DNA from: Branchiostoma lanceolatum
Taxonomy: Eukaryota; Chordata; Leptocardii; Amphioxiformes; Branchiostomatidae
Assembly (NCBI RefSeq): GCF_035083965.1
Contig: NC_089731.1
Coordinates: 4,255,001-4,319,000 of the forward strand
Length of the DNA: 64,000 bases
Direction: 5' to 3'
Below the pieces are notes generated by a model that worked only from the letters and a program-made list of their open reading frames with translations, had not been told where the DNA came from and searched no databases. Shown here piece after piece: positions 10,801 through 22,300 of this stretch (positions are counted from its first letter, which is position 1; each line of letters starts with the position of its first letter). The position numbers were made by a program, and so were the translations under genes.

Positions 10801-12696
10801 TGATTTTGGCCCTCAGCCTGACCAAGTGGATCCACCTCAACTGGGGCGACGCTGCCATGAAGCGCACCTTCCAGCGAGTCTTCCGCCAGCTCCGTCCCGG
10901 AGGCCGTTTCATCGTGGAACCCCAACCCTGGAAGTCGTATGGACGCAAGAAAAAGCTAACGGTAAATGATACAACTACATGTAGAGCTGTGGTACAATCA
11001 ATTAGGTACAGGTCCAAAATACCTGAACCCTGGTCGACGGTACTGGTACTAATCAGGTCAAGCCTGACTCAGGGGATGGACAGATAAAATTACTATGAAA
11101 TTACCATGGCAGTGCCCTAAAGCCACATCTATACTATACTCCAGCACATAAAACTCATTTGCAAATAGTAGTATCCAGTATTAGATTATACTGCTGCGGG
11201 GTTCCCTGACGCTGGGGTAGGCAGCAGTCGGCCAGTCTTCACACAGCGCCTCCAAGCGGCTCTGTCCAGCGGGTCCACGTTGGTGAGGCCGCACTCTGTA
11301 ATGTCCTTCTTAACACGCTCAAGGCTGGAGTCAAATTTTCATCTGTGTTTTCGTAAAATTATACCTAGCACAATTGAATATTATGTTGTTACCAGTTCAA
11401 ACATGCTTTTGTCCTCATTGAAAATCTACCATTTTCTGAACAAGTAGTTTAGGTATAGGTTCAGGTCCGGACCTGTACCTAAACCTGTGTACCTGTACCT
11501 AAAATTTGTTTAGGTACACAGCTCTAACTACATGTATAGGGTATATATATACCAGAAGTGAAGAATGACAGTTTACACATCCTATTGTTCCTAATTGTCA
11601 ACAAACTAAATTGGCTCAAATAATTATTAAAATCTTTGTTTGCCGAAGCATATGACCCTCTTTGAAGGCCATGTTTTTGCAACTTAGCAGTCAGTTAAAG
11701 ATTACCAATTTTCTTACAACAACTTTTCTTTTTATCTTCTCAGGAACGGATCTTCACCAACTACAAGCAGATCCAGTTCCGCCCACACCAGTTTGTGGAC
11801 TACCTCCTGTCTGCAGAGGTCGGCTTCAGTAGCTGCAGACAGCTGGAGGGGCCGCGCAACAAGTCTAAAGGTGAGGGGGCACTGAGGGGAATGATGTGTG
11901 TGTGTGTGTTTTGATGTGAGTGTGAGTGTTTGTGTGTGTGTGTGTTGTGTTTGTGTGAGTGAGTGTGCGTGTGTGTGTGTGTGTGATAAGTGAGTCAGCG
12001 AGCGAGTGAGTGAGTGAGCAAGTGGGAGGGTGAGTGAGTGAGTGAGTGGCCTTGCAACAAGTCTAAAGATGAAGAAGACAGTTGGTTGGTGGATGAGTGG
12101 GTGGGTATGTGTGTGAGTGTGTGTAGGTGTGAGTGAGTGAGTGAATGAGATTGTGTGTGTGTCTGTGAGTGAGATTGTGTGTTAGTCCCGGGGGAGCCAC
12201 GACCTCAGGTTTCACACCATCCACGCTAGAACCGACACATATGAACACTCTTTCTTTCCCCGGACCATCCCACAATGGAATACCCTGTCTGGCACGGTTG
12301 CGGCGGCTCCCACCGTTGAGTCGTTCCGTGCCAGGCTGGAGGCCTGCCCGCCTTAGCCCGGGACGTCAACTCCCCCCCCTACTTTCCCCCTGAAGGGGCT
12401 ATTTGGGGGTATGATATGTAGTTGTAGATGAGTGAGCAGGCAAGTGGGAGGGTGAGTTGGGTGGGTTGGAGTGGGAGTAAGTGAGTGACTGTCCTCGCAA
12501 CAAGTCTAGAAGGTAAAGGAGGGAGGGAGTGACTGATTGACTGTGACTTTGAGTGAGTAATCGATTGAATGAAACAAATGATCAGATTTTACAGATGTTA
12601 TTTTGAGAAGACTGACTCCTGTTTTTCTTCTTCCTTTGCCCAGGTTTCCGCCGGCCAGTCTACATGTTGACCAAGGCTCCAGCTGCTCCCCCTTGA
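7883..12696 (+). CDS. MEPCE: 7SK snRNA methylphosphate capping enzyme (Bin3 family), 4 exons
   Basis: Exons 7883-9427, 10743-10961, 11744-11870 and 12644-12696 join in frame to 647 codons plus stop; human MEPCE is 689 residues from memory. The enzyme methylates the gamma phosphate at the 5' end of 7SK RNA using S-adenosylmethionine and stabilises the 7SK snRNP that holds P-TEFb, in the nucleus. Residues 1 to about 388 are low-complexity, basic and Ser/Pro-rich with [12 protein letters not shown]-type clusters. The Bin3 domain starts near residue 395 with [10 protein letters not shown], followed by the SAM-binding motif [16 protein letters not shown] (about 430-445) and VGMDID. Exon 2 carries [13 protein letters not shown] and [18 protein letters not shown], exon 3 [13 protein letters not shown] and exon 4 [13 protein letters not shown], all family hallmarks. 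The start was chosen as the first ATG of the long open exon. Introns 1, 2 and 3 hold a palindromic MITE, a hAT-like MITE, and a LINE tail with microsatellites. Confidence 0.95.
9461..9648. mobile_element. Palindromic MITE in MEPCE intron 1
   Basis: Arms of about 55-60 bases read ATAAGCTAGGTCACGGTTG ... ACTACGCATGTGCAGTG ... AAGGTGAAGGCCCCC and return as their complement on the right, with one mismatch near the end, around a short centre. Starts 34 bases after the exon 1 donor. A decayed relative of one arm (TGTGCAATGTCAAACGTGAA) is at 10133-10210. No coding capacity. Confidence 0.75.
10982..11526. mobile_element. hAT-like MITE with 8-bp target duplication, MEPCE intron 2
   Basis: Ends are TAGAGCTGTGGTAC on the left and the complement of TAGAGCTGTGTACC on the right. 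ACTACATG flanks it exactly at 10974-10981 and 11527-11534, an 8-bp duplication characteristic of hAT transposons. Inside are GGTACAGGTCC-type repeats near both ends and a captured LINE fragment at 11190-11331. It begins 20 bases past the exon 2 donor. Confidence 0.8.
11190..11331 (-). mobile_element. RTE-like LINE C-terminal fragment nested in the hAT-like element
   Basis: The minus strand reads [19 protein letters not shown] then [16 protein letters not shown] with no stop, resembling the C-terminus of RTE-type endonuclease/reverse-transcriptase proteins. Only about 140 bases remain. Confidence 0.55.
11871..12180 (+). repeat. GT/GAGT microsatellite block, MEPCE intron 3
   Basis: Long runs of TG and GAGT/GTGA repeats directly after the exon 3 donor. 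At 12049-12070 the block contains CTTGCAACAAGTCTAAAGAT, nearly the last bases of exon 3 (GCGCAACAAGTCTAAAGGTG). Confidence 0.85.
12187..12430 (+). mobile_element. LINE 3' end, CR1/L2-like, MEPCE intron 3
   Basis: Reads [20 protein letters not shown] then [13 protein letters not shown] and [13 protein letters not shown] followed by a stop at 12354-12356, then a C-rich 3' UTR and a short GTAGTTGTAGATG tail. The same protein end occurs on the minus strand at 19664-19935, so both belong to one LINE family. 5'-truncated. Confidence 0.8.
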
Positions 12697-15215
12697 GAAC
12701 ATCAGCAGTATTGCAGACTGCACTGCCACAGATCAAATTCAGTATACAGCTTAAGATTAAGAATCACAACATTCATCTTCAAACTCAAGTTTTCTTCTGT
12801 TCTATTCTTGTCTTACTTGAAATGTTCTAGATACAGTCTAGAAAGTAAAACAAAAAATGTGTCAGGCTTCATATAATTTGTTTGTTTTTTTAAAGTAAGA
12901 GCTACACTGAATGGTTTCTTTTTGTTTCTTAACAAGAGTTTTTTCTTTGTAAGGCCTACACCCCCAATTACAAAAGATCATCAGTTTAATGGTCTGAGAT
13001 TAACTTCAGTGTCATCTTTATTAAAGAAATGTTCTTTAGAAACATACAATTGTGTAAGAAACTGAAGGAAGAAAGTCAGTGAGTGAGGAAAGTCGAGTCA
13101 ATGCAGCATTCTTCATCCTGTACTTCAGTACCAGGTGGCTATCAGAAAAATGATTTTATATCTTTAGTTCTTTTTGGTCAGTGCTGCAACTAACGCTAGT
13201 CACATTGAATTCTAAAAGATGTTTCATATAGACCAAGACCAATCTCATAGCCTCTCCCACCGAGATGCTTCCTCTAGTATTTTCATTGACAGCCCAAATT
13301 CCAAAGTCGAATATCTACATACATGCACATGTATTGTGATGACCCAGATTTTAAGTTTCTATTAAAACTGCAAACTTGTTAACCTTCTCCCTGCTGCCTA
13401 ACCCTGTAACTGTTACAAGTTTGGTGCCAAACGGCTACCTCAGCAGGCTGAAGGAAATTAAATTTCACTGAACAACCGCTTAGATGGTGAAATGTCAGGC
13501 ATGCAATTTGACCTTTTTTTGGGGGTTAAAATCTGATGTGACTAGTGAGAAGAACTTTCATACAGCAACTTTGATAGCTTACCTGTATCAGTATATGTGT
13601 ATGATAAAGAATGAAATTCTACATTGCCTAAATTACCAGAGTTTGAAAAGAACAGAATATGTCTACTTTAAAACTACAACTAAAGTACAATTGAAATGTA
13701 TTTTGTGTTATGTCAATTCAAAATTCAGAAAGGAAACAAAAAAAGTTTATTTTTATGGCAGCTATGGATCTGAAAGTGAAGTTTTATTTCTGTTTCTGGA
13801 AAAGGGAAAAATATTTTTGTAGGCAATGAGAGAAAACATTAAGAGAAAAATGGACTGGTAAGATAGGCATTGTATCTTGCATATCTGTGAAGTTTTGTTT
13901 TTGCATAAATGGCACAGTTTGAGTGAATTATTTTTTTTTTCATGAAGGCATGGAAAGGGTCAAACATGCACTTTTCTAATACCAATGAAATAAGAGATTA
14001 AAAATCTTCCAATTGGTAAGGATTGGAAATTTAGGTAGGATGTTTCTCCAAAATGAATTTGTAAAAAATGACTGCCAATGGTTCAAAATTGAGTGGCTTC
14101 TGAGATTGTTAACTTTGTTGTTAAAAAGAAATTTGAAGTCATTCCATGTTCAAGAAATTGTATAGTTTTTACTCCAATTCAGTGTCAAAATTGTTAAGAG
14201 TACCACAAAAAGGTCCATCAGTCAGTGAAGTTAGTGATGTAAGGATATTTGCCTGTGGACTGCTATGTGCTAAATAGAAGACCATATTGCTGAAGATACT
14301 GAATCAGTTTATGAAATGCTATACGATTATTGTCTTTGGCAGATTACAGCAATATAACTAGAATGCTATCACAATGTTGAAGTTGATCTCAATGTGTTAT
14401 TTTCTTCACGTATTATGAAATTTCCTTTTGAAATTTAATTTGTTACCAGACAGTGAAAATTCAGGGAAAGCCAAATGGGTAGAGTGCTCGCTTTACATTT
14501 GGGAATGTGTTGGTTCAAAGACTTTAAGAATGGGACATACAGGTACTGCTTTCTAGATACTTAGTACTGAGAAATGAGGGTGAAAGTTGAACATGTAACT
14601 CCAAGTGGAATATCCCCCTCCAGTAGTACTTGCAGATACTGATGCCTGCGAACGATTGATTGTAGTACTTGCACAACTGTGGCCTAAGGGCCATAGAAAC
14701 AGAAATGGGCACTGCCCTATACATGGAAAGGTGTGGGGAAAGTTTTAGCATTAATTTACATATACACTACCTGTAGTCTGGAAGAAATTTCTTGCCAAAA
14801 TCATTCCTTTTTGCAATTTTGCTTGCTGCTCCAAAACCACTACAAAACCAGTTTCAGCAGTCTGGGCTATCCGTTAATCTTGTGTACTACTTGCAGCAGG
14901 CGATTTTACAAAACTGTTGCAGGGTAAAGAATTCCAGCAATTTTCTAGATGACGAAAACGTATTTCATGTTCTGAAATTATGTAGATTGTCTTCATATAT
15001 GTGGTGTAACATTGAGGGAATCTGAAGATCACCAACAACGAGATGCAGTCATCTTAAGTCTGTTTTGCTACTTTGGGAATTGAGAATTTAGTTACTCCCA
15101 CATTGCAATTTAGTGACCAGTAATTCAAGTAGATCTGTTGTAATGCAGCAAGACTCCGAGCAAGACCCTTGGTTACTCCTTCGTAGCTGAAGACAGCATT
15201 ATTTATTACACTCTC
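12697..15215 (+). other. MEPCE 3' UTR and intergenic DNA
   Basis: AT-rich, no convincing gene. The first 1-1.5 kb is probably MEPCE 3' UTR. Around 14462-14530 a tRNA-like segment (CAAATGGGTAGAGTGCTCGC ... TTGGTTCAAAGAC) suggests an old SINE piece. Confidence 0.4.
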
Positions 15216-15673
15216 CACCCCGACCAATCAAACCACGTGAATCGCATTGAAACTCAGATTCGTATCAGGCATTTCCCGACAAATCCCTTTCTAACTTGCG
15301 TTAACGACTACATCTGACAAAACAAACTCGCCAGTGAGATGGTGGAAGGTGTCAGCTTTCTAAAGATGTTTTCAGATTGGCAATTTTGGCACTATGGAAG
15401 TGATTGAAAGCAACCGCGATTCAACGTTTAGAAAAAAACAGTTTCTACTACTTTTCTCTAAATGTTAAATTGCGGTCACTTTCAATCACTTCCGAAGTGC
15501 CAAAATTGCCAATCTGAAAACATCTTGGGAAAGCTGACACCTTCTACCATCTCACTGGCGAGTTTGTTTTGTCAGATGTAGTCGTTAACGCAAGTTAGAA
15601 AGGGATTTGTCGGGAAATGCCTGATACGAATCTGAGTTTCAATGCGATTCACGTGGTTTGATTGGTCGAGGTG
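15216..15673. mobile_element. 458-bp foldback element with 6-bp target duplication
   Basis: The two halves are near-perfect complements for more than 200 bases each, from CACCCCGACCAATCAAACC at the left end to GGTTTGATTGGTCGAGGTG at the right, with only a small unpaired centre near 15440. ACTCTC flanks it at 15210-15215 and 15674-15679. No reading frame. An RNA copy would form a single long hairpin. Confidence 0.85.
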
Positions 15674-15859
15674 ACTCTCCTGATAATCTGTATCTGGATT
15701 AATTGCAGTTGCATGACAGCAGTGAATTTTGTGTTTTTATATACACAAGCACCTTAGCCCTTCTCTCTACCATAAAATTTGTTGAAATGAGGAAAAGTAT
15801 CTGAACAAATGTTAAGATGTCCCTTTAGCTCGACTAGTAGTAGCCTCACAGTTGAGCTC

Positions 15860-16062
15860 CTGGTTCCAAATAGTTGGTAACTGGGAGACCCCAGTTTGAA
15901 TCCGTGGACGGCATCCTGGTTGGAGCTGTACCAGTCTTTCGGAAGGGACGTAAAATGGGGGTCCCGTTATTGAGGAAGTGCCTCAAGCACATTACGATGC
16001 ACTGCAACAGCCTCATTACTCGGATGGGTACCTGGCTGTACTGTACTTCAGATGGATAAAGA
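15860..16062 (+). repeat. SINE-like segment
   Basis: Contains a B-box-like CCCAGTTTGAATCC and the conserved-looking GGGACGTAAAATGGGGGTCC and GGTACCTGGCTGTACTGTAC, patterns I associate with tRNA-derived SINE bodies in marine animals. Abuts the MITE at 16063. Confidence 0.45.
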
Positions 16063-16252
16063 TAGCCTCTACCAGGCCCCGCGGATCGCTGGGAAAATGG
16101 TAGAAATTGGACAAATAGACTGAATCGGGGAGTCGGCTACACAGAGAGGGTCCAATGTGCTTAATTGGGCCTGCGAATGAAACCCTCTATGGCCAAACTC
16201 CCCTGGCAAATATTTTCCCTATAGCCGGCGCGGTTAAGTCTGGTAGAGACTA
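16063..16252. mobile_element. MITE family M1, copy 1
   Basis: Inverted ends TAGCCTCTACCAGGC (left) and complement of TAGTCTCTACCAGAC (right). GCTGGGAAAATGGTAGAAAT inside is shared with copies at 21653-21835 and 59601-59752. Ends 120 bases before the NECAP start codon. Confidence 0.65.
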
Positions 16253-16372
16253 GATAAACATAGGATGGTCCTAACCATACATAATGTCAACCGTTAGGGG
16301 GCGTTGTTGAACGTACCTACCTCGGCAAGAAAATGGTTCGGTCCGTTTCCCACAATCCTTGTGAAAAGGTCC

Positions 16373-19300
16373 ATGATGGCGGACTACGAGTCTATCGTCT
16401 GCGTGAAGCCGGAGGTTTTCGTGTACAGAATCCCGCCGCGGCCGTCCAACAGGGGCTACAGGTGAGAGAAACTAGATAACCCTTCCTTTAACATCACCTA
16501 TCGTTCCTAAAGCGCTCCGTGAACTCGTTTGGTCAGGAGCGACACCGATTTTAGCGGTCAATATCCGGTCAAAATTTGTGGTAGGCGGATCGCTGCTGAG
16601 GGGAGGGGCCGGTGACGTTTGTCACAGTTTGTCGACAAAATTGTGTTTATTCAGGTTTCTAACACTGTTGTACACCCTAGGTGTTTTACTCATGATGATC
16701 AGTATGTATGTGCACCTGATTCTACAGGTATCCGAGAAATCGCTCTGTGTACAATAACTGTATATCTCAGTCTCAAAACTCCGCCTTTCCACTTCACAAT
16801 CTATTTAGCTAACGTTACATGTATTTATTATATGATTAACATGTAAATCATATAACGAATAGCTAATGTTTCTGAAGTGGTAAGTAAGGTAAGTTGTCAA
16901 AAAAGTTAAATGGTATGCTCATACCAGTAATTGAATGTCGCAATTAGAGGGTGGTAAAATATAATAGATGTCGAAAAATGAAATTGAGCCGTCAACTCAA
17001 TCATAAATTTATGTGTGCTGAAGAAAAGAGCACGAAAGAGACCCAGCAGCTATAATAGGTTTTGATACCAGGCAAGATATTACGTTACATGCAGCAACGT
17101 TACAAACAAAATAAATGTGATTGTAATTCAGTTGTAGTTGTACCCTGGGATCTGTTCAATAAGTAGATTGTCAGGACTGAATTTACTGTAACTGTGTAAG
17201 TTTATTTACTGTTGCAAGGATAGGAGGGAAAAGGAAGTTTTTGTGTGTTTTAATCCGCAGTTGAAACAATTCTGTAGTACTGTAGTAAGGGTGTAGTAAC
17301 TTATAACTTGTTACATGTACAATGGAAACACGTACGTTTTTGTTTGTATTACATACCTGGTAAACCACCTCATGGCATAACACAACAGGTGGTATAATAC
17401 CATGTACATGTATTGCCTTCATGCAAACAAAAGAAACTGGTTTGATGTTTGCTAGAGGCATGGTGTGATTACAGCATCAATGTTTACTAGAGAAATGATT
17501 TATCTAAGATCATCAGGATGTATCTAATCAAAATTGATAGGGAACACAGGTACATTGCATTTCATATAGCAACACAGTTACCCACTAACTAAACACCGTT
17601 ACATTTGTACATGTAGATAGGATTACATCATCTTTACTGGGCATGTAGGCCAGAACATATACACTCTGTATGTATCATGTACAATGTTGTATCAAAAAGC
17701 ACATTCAAAAGCAACCAGAACCAGCAGACACATTTTTACACCTCTTTTGCCGTGTAACCCCGTGTTACAAATAACAGCAACAAAAAAAAGTTATTTCCCG
17801 TCGTGTCGTGTGAAGAAATTATATATAGCTTGGGGCACACCTGTGCTGTATGATAACATCCCCTTTCCACTAGCGGTTGTGACCCCCCGAGTGCCCAAAA
17901 CATTTGACAGATCAGTAAACGAATTTCTTAGACATTTAGAACAAATTTTTGTTAAGTGTTTTTTTATTTCACTTTGCGTAAAGTTGTTGTCTTTCAAATC
18001 ATAGTACTTTATCATCTTGCATCATATTCCAATTATGAAATCAAGGTTCATTTTTGGTACAGCTCTGTATGGTCAGTGTACAGAGTCTACTGAGGGCACT
18101 GACCAGAAAGAAAACTACATTGTACGGGAGCTAAGGAAGCTTGTGATGAACCTGACAAAGTATCTAGACAGATTTGAAGAAAGACGAATTGTAGCTGCAG
18201 GGTACTAGTATTCAGACCACTGTAGCAGCAGAACATAGTGGACTGATACCACATGTACTATGGTCGCCCTTCAGCAATTGCTGTCTATTGCGTGGGAAAG
18301 AGGGGCCCCTGTAAAAGATAAGAGGATTATTGATGAAGTGCCCAGCTGGTTTGATGATTACAAAATGTAGCTCGGCTGTTATCACAAGCGCACACATGTA
18401 CAGCAGGAACTGTGGGCTGTTGTCTCCTCAGGCATGAAGATTAACAGCAGTCATAAAGGGGCTTTATGGAGTTAAGGCTGGGGAAAATTTTCAATTAATA
18501 TTATAATGAATACAGTCCAACCTGGATTCAGGTACTGCATACAGTCACTGTAATCCTGTAATACATTTAGAAACAAATAATGCCAAAGCACAGGAGCCAG
18601 GCTGTTTAATGTCCAGGCTGTTATAAAGAAATTTGAAATTTGAATGTTTTAAAGAACGAACTATCAACTTAAATTGCATTACCAGTCTACTACTAAGTTA
18701 CTACGTTGCATTACTAAATCAAAAATTGGAACTTATACTTGAGAAGGGAAACAAGGACTTTCTTCAATTGTTGGTGCCAAAAATATGAGCAGTTGAATTT
18801 AGGGTGACATCGGCGGCCAATTAGAACATATTGTAATTTTTTTTAACCCCACTCAGAAGTCAGAACCCTGATAACGAATACAAAGTGACCCAGACTTGTG
18901 ATGTCAGAAGTTGATGAATGTCGGATCATCAGTCTCTGATTGGTTTTAGTGACCTCTGGAGAGATGAAACATCCGTCTAACCTAATTAGAGAGGTCACCT
19001 TGTTTAACCTTAAGCTTGTTATACGAGCGAACAGAATGATGTCACAGTGACGCATTCACAGACAAAAATCAGGTGGAATGCAAGAGAAGAATGTACATGT
19101 AAATTAACATAACAATTTTATCTGCTAATTTCACTATTTTAACATTAGTAATCTGATCATGATCTTCTAGCACCATTTTGCCTACTAGTTAGTTGTCGAA
19201 TGTCCCGAATGTACAGCAATTTCTGTATGAAAGGACTTGTCTGTCCATAGATTATGCAAACATACATATACATACAAATCAACACTTGCCAGTTGACAGT

Positions 19301-22300
19301 GAAACTGAAATAGTTTTCCTAGGAAAGTACAGTAAGAGGGTAATAAAATTGAAATGATATTGAAGGGTGCAAGAAAGTATGGCATTTGATTTAGATGCTG
19401 CTAATTGTAAATTAAGGTATTAAGAAATTGAATTATGTACACTTTTTTCAGTGAGTTTGTCTAATTTTAGTACCCTCCTATGACATCTGTAACAGTTGAC
19501 ATAAGATAACAATAATTTATAAATTAGATTATGTTACTAAAACTAATTGGAAAACCGAATTATAAAAATACTTTTTTACACAACCAAGAGATTTATTCAA
19601 CCAACGTTTCGATGACAATCTGTCACCTTTCTCAGGGCAATTCCAACTGGTTCAAATACTGGATACTTCAACTTCAACTTCAACTTATTGAACCCCCAGA
19701 TAACCCCGCGAGGGGCAAAGTAGGGGGGGGGGGAGGTCCCAGGCTAAGGCGGGCAGGCCTCCAGCCTGGCGCGGAAAGACTCAACGAAAGTAACAACCGC
19801 GCCAGGCAGGGCGTTCCACTCGGGTATGGTGCGGGGGAAGTATGAATATTTGTAAGAGTCTGTTCGGGCGTAAAGTGGTTGAAATTTGAGCGTGTGACTT
19901 CCCCGGGTGCGCCCCTGAGCTGGTTTCAGTAGACTATCTGTATTAATATTGATGTGGATACTACTACTACTACTACTTCCCATTGCACTGCAGCACAGGA
20001 GTTGCTGCTTATAGGTTGTTCCAAAACGCAAAGTATACACTGTTGCAAGGAAAGGCATCCACAATTGGAAAACCTTTTTGTAGTAAGATTTTTTGTGTTT
20101 CCCCCACAGAGCAGCAGACTGGAAGTTGGATGCCCCAGATTACACCGGACGGATGAAAATTGTCGCCAAGGGCAAAGACTGTGTCATCAAAATAGAGGAC
20201 AAAAATTCTGGTGGGCATTGAATGACATTTTTACTGTGCTACTAGTATGCCTTTCTTGAAACATACCAAAATCTATGTGCTGTGAACTCAAATAGATTTA
20301 TAGTATTTAACTTTTAAGTTTTGTCCTCTACATGACAGTATTATGTATGATTGCAATGCAATCTTGACTGAGCTAATGTTTGCAACCTTATGAGTTCCTC
20401 ATAGAAAAAACGCTGCAAATATTACACTTCAAAATACCAAACCATTGCGATGTCCATAACACATTTCTTCTCTTACACATTAATTTGCAAGACATCTTGG
20501 CTTAAGAAGTTTAATTAACAATATAATAACTGTTTTGAGCTCTTTCTGGTCACTGTCCAGCTGTATACTGTAAATTATCTGATCCCTTGCTTTCATCAGT
20601 GGTTTTTGCAGTAACCTCTCACTAAGAACTCATCACACTGCCAAGATTTCATTGCATGATATTGATACTATGGCTGTTTCTATTGCAAACTTAAATGCTG
20701 CAAATTCAATCTTTCTCCTACAACCATGAAAAAAGTGAGTGTGCAAACTACTGATAGAAAGGGAAACACCCAAAACAAGCCCCAGGTCCTGTCTCTGTGT
20801 TTTGTCATAGTCAGGAAGATATGAATTCAATATTTAATCATAGTTGATTCAGCGTCAGCTTGACCTTAAGCCTATATTGACAAAGGACTTTTGGCAGTGT
20901 GCTTTGTCCAAATAGAGTGAGATATGCAAGACTTACATTTAGGTCTGGTTTTCCAATGTAATTATATTCTAAGCTACCTCTACACGTGCGCCTGCAAAAA
21001 ATGTGTTGCAAATAATGGTTACACTCTTCTAAAGTTCTAGGTCTTTCAGACTAGTCAATCTAGAATTAAAGAACCCAAAATTTGTACTCTCAAGCAGACT
21101 TTAATTGCAAACATCTAGAATTATAAAGGTTACATCAGAAAAAAATGTTAATGTTTGGTGGCAAAATTGAAAGAAACATACTCTGAATATCAGTACTATC
21201 CCGCCTTTAATTTTGTTGTAATGTGCAAAAGTCATGTATTGCCCATTCCCATTCTATGTCCTTTTGGCGATACAGTTTTGCCAGCACTATTACTGCGACT
21301 TTTTTGGGTACTACATGTAGTAATTCCAAAATTGGTAGTAGATTGTGCATCCAGCAATATGTTTCAACAAAGATGTATTTTTTGGCAGTGTTTTCCAGAT
21401 GTCTCATAGCACATTCATAAAGAATTTCTTCTTCCTGTCTGTTCACCAGGTGAGTTGTTTGCCCAGGCCCCTGTGGATGCGTATCCGGGCGTGGCCGTTG
21501 AGTCGGTAACAGACTCCAGTAGGTATTTCGTCATCAGGGTACAGGATGATTCAGGTAAGGGAAGATTTTTCACTGTGTGAAAATATAAATATATTTAGTG
21601 GTAAATGTATCTTATAAATTATAATATGTAGTAAACTTTGCATATCGGTCCACTTTGGACCAAAGGTAGCTGGAAAGAGTAGAAATCGGCTAGATAGACT
21701 GATAACATGCAAGAGGAGTTTGGCGGACATTGAGTTCAGGATGTGGCCATCTAAACTGAAATGTCAGGCTCTGCATGTCATCCATCTATTTGGCCAATTT
21801 CTACTCTTTCCTTTAGAGCCTAGTAGGGGCTATCTATGTAGTAGAAGAAATGAAAAATTATCTGTGTGTTGAAAAGATATCTTCAAATCAGTTGATTTGA
21901 CAGGGTGTTTTAACAAAAACCACAGAGCAATGATATATCAGTGTTTTCATTTTTTTTTTCCTTTGCAGGCCGCAGTGCGTTTATCGGGATGGGGTTCGGG
22001 GACAGAGGAGACTCGTTTGACTTCAACGTTGCTCTACAAGATCACTTCAAGTAAGTTCTTACCTAACATAGATTACTGAGTAACCTTTAACACACTGTAG
22101 TAGCTGTTCGGCACCCAATTGCCTATTAGTCACAGAGTTAGGATCAGGGAGAAGATTAAAATACACACTTTTTTACATTCAAAATCCAAAAGGAGTTGCG
22201 AATCGTTGCCAAAGTTTGGGTGTCTTCTCTTTTTCTGGTTCACTAAAAACTATCCAGCAGATAAGTGCTGCAATCTGTTTACATTAATCAGGTAGCTTAA

